From an uncultured Lachnospiraceae bacterium (lineage in GTDB: Bacteria; Bacillota_A; Clostridia; Lachnospirales; Lachnospiraceae): a DNA stretch of 10,267 nt. Shown in pieces: positions 6,871 through 10,267 of this stretch. Position numbers and translations under genes: made by a program. Below the pieces are notes generated by a model. That model worked only from the letters and a program-made list of their open reading frames with translations, searched no databases and was not told the DNA's origin. Every line of letters starts with the position of its first letter. Position 1 is the stretch's first letter. Location of the stretch: NCBI GenBank assembly GCA_910585655.1, contig CAJUFW010000126.1, positions 1 to 10,267 of the forward strand. Direction: 5' to 3'.

Positions 6871-6941
6871 GGGCAATGAGTTATTAACTGGGAGAGGTAA
6901 TCAGCAAAAAAGAATTGCAGCAGTTGGTACAAGGTTCATAG
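6871..6941 (+). pseudogene. Seventy-base relic of a membrane-paralogue gene
   Basis: From the ATG at 6876 the frame reads MSY-stop-LGEVISKKELQQLVQGS-stop. This matches residues about 66-85 of the intact paralogue at 7214 (MSYQLGEAISKKELRQLAQG), with the CAA codon for Gln changed to TAA at 6885-6887. At the base level it is closer to the second copy at 10081-10142 (GGGAGAGGTAATCAG, TTGCAGCAGTTGG). The rest of the gene is gone. It is best read as the scar of an earlier repeat unit. The remaining stretch between the terminator and the first promoter (about 6942-6998) holds only AT-rich sequence and the start of the long repeat. Confidence 0.75.
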
Positions 6942-6998
6942 GGGGAGATTTGTCTATGAAAAAAGAATAAAAAAAAGATAAAATAAACATATTTTTTA

Positions 6999-7027
6999 TT
7001 GAATATTTATAATAAAAGTAGTATAAT
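6999..7027 (+). promoter_or_regulatory. Promoter of the membrane-paralogue array, copy A
   Basis: TTGAAT (6999-7004) and a consensus TATAAT (7022-7027) are spaced by 17 bases. Transcription should begin near 7034, which gives an unusually long leader of about 180 bases before the gene start at 7214. Confidence 0.72.
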
Positions 7028-7070
7028 TTACCTATCTTATAGTAAAATAATATAATTTCAAAAAGAAAAC

Positions 7071-7154
7071 AGGACAGCTTCAGGAAGGACAAAACCAACC
7101 AAAAGAAAAAAGGAATAGGAGAGCTGCCCTTGGGAAATAAAAGGGGAGCTTTTT
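7071..7154 (+). promoter_or_regulatory. Leader with two mutually exclusive hairpins, copy A (possible attenuator)
   Basis: AGGACAGCTT (7071-7080) can pair with GAGCTGCCCT (7121-7130) in 9 of 10 positions. The same right-hand arm can instead pair as AGCTGCCCTT (7122-7131) with AAGGGGAGCT (7141-7150), again 9 of 10 with a central G-G mismatch and a 9-base loop, directly followed by TTTTT (7150-7154). The second form looks like a terminator and the first like an anti-terminator. No known riboswitch or T-box core (such as AGGGTGGAACCGCG) is visible in the leader. Regulation by attenuation is inferred. Confidence 0.5.
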
Positions 7155-7193
7155 GAGTTTGGAATCATAGTATCGAAGAGAACTAGATGGATA

Positions 7194-7201
7194 GGAAGGA
7201 G
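7194..7201 (+). promoter_or_regulatory. Ribosome binding site that sets the start of the first paralogue
   Basis: GGAAGGAG lies 12 bases before the ATG at 7214. The next paralogue has a similar block (AAGGAAGGTGG, 7950-7960), also 12 bases before its ATG at 7973, and the two proteins align from those starts (MGKERKLLSK, MNQGKKLLAK). The upstream in-frame ATG at 7187 would place the block inside the gene. Confidence 0.6.
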
Positions 7202-7213
7202 AGTGTAATTAAG

Positions 7214-7921
7214 ATGGGAAAGGAAAGAAAGTTATTATCCAAGCTAATAGCATTAAAAAGGAAAAAAAGAGGATATAAAATACAAATAACATGGGAAAGA
7301 ATTCTTCTAATCATTGTTCTAATTACACTGTTCCCAGAACTTCATGACCAGATGTATCTGGCGAGGAGCCGTTCTACTCGACTGGAGATTTTCCTGAATT
7401 CAGAGGGGATGAGTTATCAACTAGGAGAAGCAATCAGTAAAAAAGAATTGCGACAGTTGGCACAAGGTCCGGAAGTGTTGAATTGCATTGATGAAACAGG
7501 TAGATGGGCTTCGGAGGCACTTATTTGGAGAGGAACAGCTTTTTGGGCTTCTTATACAGGAAAACGAGATCCACAAAATGTGTATACCATCAGTGTGAAA
7601 AGGCTTTCAAACGTTTTCCCATCCTTGCCACGAGTCGTAGAGGTAGAATTTTTATATGATAAATTTAAGGTATATGAAATTTCGCCTGGAATGAGTAGAA
7701 AGGAGGCGGGACGTTGTTTAGAGAAATATGGATATCAAGAATGGGAAGGAGAATATTGGAAAGATATGGTTTCAATTTCTTTGACTATGGGTAGTGAGAG
7801 CCATGGAGGTGGAGTAGGAAGCATAAGAATAAGATGGTATAGTTCTAAAGAATATCGAGAGATGCTTAAAGCATACAAAAGGAACATAAAAATGAAGGAA
7901 ATGGAGGGGGAAAAGGTATAA
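7214..7921 (+). CDS. Small single-pass membrane protein, array paralogue 1 (intact)
   Basis: A 235-residue protein of unrecognised function. A strongly basic N-terminus (MGKERKLLSKLIALKRKKRG) is followed by one hydrophobic segment (about residues 28-42) with no cleavage site. By the positive-inside rule the remaining 190 or so residues lie outside the cell. The outer part contains LGEAISKKEL (70-79), a middle region with W98, W105 and W111, then PRVVEVEF (139-146) and VYEISPGMSRKEA (153-165) with a following KYGY. This resembles the 'Y-G-I-x-x-G-M-x-x-E-x' pattern seen in small alpha/beta domains of the SmpA/OmlA or BLIP kind, but I would not assign that fold without a profile search. The start at 7214 is chosen because ribosome-site spacing and alignment match the next paralogue. 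Its first half is duplicated at 9887-10267. Confidence 0.8.
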   Translation: MGKERKLLSKLIALKRKKRGYKIQITWERILLIIVLITLFPELHDQMYLARSRSTRLEIFLNSEGMSYQLGEAISKKELRQLAQGPEVLNCIDETGRWASEALIWRGTAFWASYTGKRDPQNVYTISVKRLSNVFPSLPRVVEVEFLYDKFKVYEISPGMSRKEAGRCLEKYGYQEWEGEYWKDMVSISLTMGSESHGGGVGSIRIRWYSSKEYREMLKAYKRNIKMKEMEGEKV

Positions 7922-7972
7922 AATACAAAAAGGAAATAAAAAAATTTAGAAGGAAGGTGGGAACATGAAATC

Positions 7973-8677
7973 ATGAATCAAGGGAAAAAGTTATTAGCAA
8001 AGCAAAAGGGACTTCTGAAACAGGAGAAAAAAAGATGGAGAACCCTGGGCAAGTTTAATCAATGGTGTAAAAAACGGACTCTAAGCCAGAAAAAGAAGAT
8101 TAGCTTTTTGCTTTGGCTGTTCCTTGTAACGTTGCCTTATCAAATTTTCCAGTTGCAGACTTATGTAGCAAGTTGGGAGTTATACTGGAATACAGAAGCA
8201 CCTTATCGAATAGGAGCAGTGGTTTCCAAAAAAGAGTTAGAAGAAAAATTTATTCCAAGAGAGCATTGTAAAGAATGGCCGTTTCCAGGTTATTATTTAA
8301 AAAGTGAATACTGTACGGGGGCAATACAGAGCCTTAAAACATTACGTTTTCCATATGAGTTTCTTCCATATCCGCAGCGTGTGGTGGAAATAAGGATATA
8401 TGATGAGGGAGGGAGTCTATATGGGATAAAACCAGGTATGAATATGGAAGAAGTTAAACCCATCATGTCCAAACATGGATGGAAATTGGTGAAAGCATAT
8501 GATTACAACAGTGACCAAGATAATTACAGTCATTATTATAAAGGAGGGATTGAGGTATATATAGAAGAAATAGAAGGTAAAGCAGGGGGAATTTATTTTT
8601 CCATATACTCTTATTTAGAGTATATGGAAGAAAAGGTTAGTAGGATGGTAGGTAAAATAATACAGGATAAGAATTGA
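7973..8677 (+). CDS. Small single-pass membrane protein, array paralogue 2 (intact)
   Basis: A 234-residue divergent paralogue of the gene before it. It has the same plan: a long basic N-terminus (residues 1-42, more than a third Lys/Arg), one hydrophobic segment (43-60), then an outer domain with IGAVVSKKEL (80-89), PQRVVEIRIYD (134-144), LYGIKPGMNMEE (149-160) and KHGW (167-170), and a final IYSYLEYMEE (211-220) equivalent to WYSSKEYREM in paralogue 1. Four residues around the LYGIKPGM motif fit the family better than in paralogue 1. It begins 51 bases after the preceding stop, so the two are probably cotranscribed. A short ATG AAA TCA TGA reading frame (7965-7976) overlaps its ATG by four bases and could be a coupling leader or the remains of an older start. 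The function is not recognised. Confidence 0.8.
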   Translation: MNQGKKLLAKQKGLLKQEKKRWRTLGKFNQWCKKRTLSQKKKISFLLWLFLVTLPYQIFQLQTYVASWELYWNTEAPYRIGAVVSKKELEEKFIPREHCKEWPFPGYYLKSEYCTGAIQSLKTLRFPYEFLPYPQRVVEIRIYDEGGSLYGIKPGMNMEEVKPIMSKHGWKLVKAYDYNSDQDNYSHYYKGGIEVYIEEIEGKAGGIYFSIYSYLEYMEEKVSRMVGKIIQDKN

Positions 8678-8700
8678 ATACAAAAAAAGGAAGTGAAAAA

Positions 8701-8959
8701 TTGAGGGGAAAAATAAATCAGTATTTTAGCAAGATGGGGAATGGGAAAAAGGGATTTCGTGCTATTTTTTTGCAGTTATTATTTGGTTAGTGCTTCTTTC
8801 TTTTCCATAAAAAGAGTAGTCGCAATAGATACTTCTGAAAATGATTTTGAAGTATATGGAATTAGTTCAGGAATGAGCATAAAAAAGGGGAGGTTGTATA
8901 GTTTTTGGGAATATGAGAAAATGCTAAGAAACTATGAAAAAGAGCAGAAAGGTCAATGA
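8701..8959 (+). pseudogene. Degraded array paralogue with frameshift and deletions
   Basis: A TTG at 8701, with a ribosome site at 8687-8695 (AAAGGAAGT), reads LRGKINQYFSKMGNGKKGFR and then AIFLQLLFG before a TAG. Adding one T to the T7 run at 8765-8771 instead gives IFFAVIIWLVLLSFP, the expected membrane segment. The remaining family pieces are in the frame that starts at the ATG at 8741: KRVVAIDTSENDFEVYGISS then GMS (the RVVEI and YGI-x-x-GM segment), joined directly to SFWEYEKMLRNYEK (the end of the family). About 70 residues before the RVV block and about 40 after GM are missing. A 72-residue product from 8741 is possible but would be a patchwork. I read it as a decayed gene. Confidence 0.72.
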
Positions 8960-8982
8960 AAGGAAGGAGTAAGGAGGCTATT

Positions 8983-9129
8983 GTGAACGTAATAAAGCAA
9001 AAAAGGAAAAACTAAGTAAAAAATGTCACAGTTTATATTTTGATAAGAGTATACATAGTAAGATGTAACCATTTTCAGATATATGGGATATCTTCAGGAA
9101 TGAGAGTAGAGGATAAAAAATATGAATAA
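8983..9129 (+). pseudogene. Short relic of another array paralogue
   Basis: AAGGAGG (about 8971-8977) precedes a GTG at 8983 that reads MNVIKQKRKN and a stop at 9013-9015: a basic N-terminus without its membrane segment. In the same region the open frame 9016-9129 ends RVYIVRCNHFQIYGISSGM, the family's C-terminal motif, followed by RVEDKKYE and a TAA. Everything between the N-terminal stub and this motif has been lost. Its TAA (9127-9129) overlaps the next gene's ATG at 9122. It is non-functional by inspection. Confidence 0.65.
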
Positions 9130-9635
9130 AAAAAACAATCATTTTTTTGAAGGTAATATTTTCCATTTCTATTTGGATCATCATTGGAATTCTTCAATAT
9201 TATTTTTTAATATATTTTACAGAGTATGTTATTTGGGATTTGGCTAAAAACACGAATTCTGGATATTTGTTAGGGCGTAAAATATCTGAGGAGGAATTAG
9301 AACAGGATTTAGAATTAGAAAGACATCCAGGATGTAAATATGGAAAAGGCTATTTATTAAAGAAATATAAAAGAGAGGGCTCCAATTTCTATGATCAATA
9401 TGTAAGAGTAGAAAAGTATCTGCAAACAAAAAAGAAATCTTCTTTTCGGATAATTCATACTCGTGAAAGAGATGTAGAAGTATATGGAATTCAGGAAGGA
9501 ACAGGACTGGAAGAAGCAAGACAAATCTTATATCAAAGGGGATATATAAAGATGAAACGATGTTCCTTTCATTATGGAGTTTATAGAATAGTACGGTGGT
9601 TGCTTGCAGTGCATGAAGCTAATTTGTTAAACTAA
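9122..9635 (+). pseudogene. Array paralogue with an N-terminal frameshift and altered C-terminus
   Basis: An ATG at 9122 with AGAGGA (9108-9113) 8 bases upstream reads MNKKNNHFF and then leaves frame. Removing one base from the A8 (9128-9135) or T7 (9142-9148) run restores MNKKNNHFLKVIFSISIW and the long hydrophobic segment IIIGILQYYFLIYFTEYVI. After that come the family marks YLLGRKISEEELEQ, RDVEVYGIQEGTGLEEARQI and YQRGYIK. The last 22 residues (FHYGVYRIVRWLLAVHEAN to the TAA) do not resemble the paralogues' tail and the protein is about 60 residues short, so the 3' end was probably replaced by recombination near the repeat boundary at 9641. A TTG at 9147 could start a 162-residue product, so some expression cannot be excluded. 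Confidence 0.6.
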
Positions 9636-9670
9636 TTTGAGAAAAAAGATAAAATAACTACATTTTTTTA

Positions 9671-9699
9671 TTGAATATTTATAATAGAAGTGGTATAAT
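9671..9699 (+). promoter_or_regulatory. Promoter of the membrane-paralogue array, copy B
   Basis: TTGAAT (9671-9676), a 17-base spacer and TATAAT (9694-9699), as in copy A. An A-to-G change before the -10 box creates TGG-TATAAT, an extended -10 element that copy A lacks, so copy B may be the stronger promoter. Confidence 0.72.
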
Positions 9700-9742
9700 T
9701 TACCTATTTTATAGTAAAATGATATAATTCTAAAAAGAAAAC

Positions 9743-9827
9743 AGGACAGCTTCAGGAAGGACAAAACCAACCAAAAGAAAAAAAGAAATAGGAGAGCTGC
9801 CCTTGGGAAATAAGAGGGGAGCTTTTT
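9743..9827 (+). promoter_or_regulatory. Leader with two mutually exclusive hairpins, copy B
   Basis: Both alternative stems of copy A are kept: 9743-9752 with 9794-9803, or 9795-9804 with 9814-9823, followed by a T run. The change at 9814 (A in copy A, G here) turns a U-A pair into U-G, so pairing survives the substitution. The single-stranded parts differ slightly. Confidence 0.5.
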
Positions 9828-9886
9828 GTGTTTGGAATCATAGTATTAAAGAGAACTAGATGGATAGGAAGGAGAGTGTAATTAAG

Positions 9887-10267
9887 ATGGGAAAGGAAAG
9901 AAAGTTATTATCCAAGCTAATAGCATTAAAAAGGAAAAAAAGAGGATATAAAATACAAATAACATGGGAAAGAGTTCTTCTAATCATCGTTCTAATTACA
10001 CTGTTCCCAGAACTTCATGACCAGATGTATCTGGCGAGAAGCCGTTCTACTCGACTGGAGATTTTCCTGAATTCAGAGGGAATGAGTTACCAACTGGGAG
10101 AGGTAATCAGTAAAGAAGAATTGCAGCAGTTGGCAAAAGGTCCAGAAGTGTGGGATTGTAGTGGTGGAACGAGTAGATGGGCTTCGGAAGCACATGTTTG
10201 GGGAGGAATAGATTTTTGGGCTTCTTATACAGGAAAACGAGATCCACAAAATGTGTATACCATCAGT
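9887..10267 (+). CDS. Membrane protein, second copy of array paralogue 1 (partial)
   Basis: This gives 127 codons from the ATG at 9887 to the window edge without a stop; the gene continues outside. The first 84 residues differ from copy A at only five positions (I30V, A73V, K77E, R80Q, Q84K), so the basic N-terminus and membrane segment are the same. Residues 89-110 are much more divergent: WDCSGGTSRWASEAHVWGGI then DF, against LNCIDETGRWASEALIWRGT then AF in copy A. The next 17 residues (WASYTGKRDPQNVYTIS) are identical again. The start is chosen as for copy A (ribosome site about 12 bases upstream). It is presumably a functional duplicate with an altered outer segment. Confidence 0.85.
   Translation, partial: MGKERKLLSKLIALKRKKRGYKIQITWERVLLIIVLITLFPELHDQMYLARSRSTRLEIFLNSEGMSYQLGEVISKEELQQLAKGPEVWDCSGGTSRWASEAHVWGGIDFWASYTGKRDPQNVYTIS

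Larger units (their letters stand above)
6970..7594 (+). repeat. Long direct repeat, copy A (promoter, leader, first paralogue)
   Basis: This segment recurs at 9641-10267 at an offset of 2672-2673 bases. It covers the promoter, the hairpin leader, the ribosome site and the first 127 codons of the membrane-protein gene. By eye it is well over 90 percent identical, with differences clustered around 7470-7545. The true right end of the repeat is unknown because copy B runs out of the window at a point matching base 7594. Confidence 0.92.
9641..10267 (+). repeat. Long direct repeat, copy B (cut by the window end)
   Basis: This is the second copy of 6970-7594, at an offset of 2672-2673 bases. It starts immediately after the stop of the preceding paralogue remnant and repeats the AT-rich lead-in, promoter, hairpin leader and first paralogue. 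Together with copy A it defines a tandem unit of about 2.67 kb. Confidence 0.92.

Noticed and set aside
6901..7098. A minus-strand 65-residue frame across the AT-rich promoter region
   Set aside because: It is low-complexity Phe/Leu/Lys sequence that crosses the promoter and leader, with no support as a gene.
7071..7154. A T-box or known riboswitch leader
   Set aside because: No T-box core sequence or other known aptamer signature was found; only the competing hairpins are supported.
6970..10267. An insertion sequence or transposon as the cause of the long repeat
   Set aside because: No transposase, terminal inverted repeats or target duplications are visible; the repeat carries a promoter and a membrane-protein gene and is a tandem duplication.
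6970..10267. A CRISPR array
   Set aside because: Repeats are hundreds of bases long and coding; there are no short regularly spaced repeats or cas genes.

Overview
The window looks like chromosomal DNA from a low-to-mid GC, Gram-positive anaerobe, most likely a gut Clostridia/Lachnospiraceae-type Firmicute. The evidence is strong AGGAGG-type ribosome sites, TTG and GTG starts, sigma-A promoters with 17-base spacers, a cytoplasmic GH29 fucosidase, and DUF4037 and MutT-type NUDIX proteins that read like Lachnospiraceae members. The taxon is inferred; there is no rRNA or other marker gene.

Left part (1-4068): a class I methyltransferase gene that has lost its 5' half (48-587) ends just before a rho-independent terminator (629-678). 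A promoter (689-717) then starts a tight rightward three-gene operon: a small HEPN-like helical protein (763-1194), a ParA/MinD-like ATPase with the deviant P-loop KGGMGRT (the 'KGGVGR-motif variant' type, 1220-2560), and an AAA-type ATPase with a likely C-terminal winged helix (2557-4068). The second and third genes overlap by 4 bases. This is the strongest candidate here for an under-described conflict or defence system: one module with recruitment (HEPN-like) and two NTPase switches, placed between two damaged genes.

Middle (4046-6842): leftward, a NUDIX hydrolase (4772-5251) and then a DUF4037 gene (4046-4755) that has lost its catalytic middle by an out-of-frame internal deletion. Its 3' end converges on and overlaps the operon. 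Divergent from these, with its own promoter, is an intracellular alpha-L-fucosidase (5432-6739), closed by a strong terminator.

Right part (6870-10267): an AT-rich array of paralogous small single-pass membrane proteins. Each has a basic N-terminus, one membrane segment, an LGxxISxxEL motif and, in complete members, a C-terminal 'YGIxxGM' segment. Two members are intact (7214-7921, 7973-8677); four others are fragments or frameshifted. The array is organised as a tandem repeat of about 2.67 kb. The promoter, a leader with two mutually exclusive hairpins and the first gene recur at 9641-10267, where the window cuts the second copy. The two copies of the first gene are nearly identical except for a short predicted extracellular stretch, which suggests localised diversification. 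The function of this family is not recognised.
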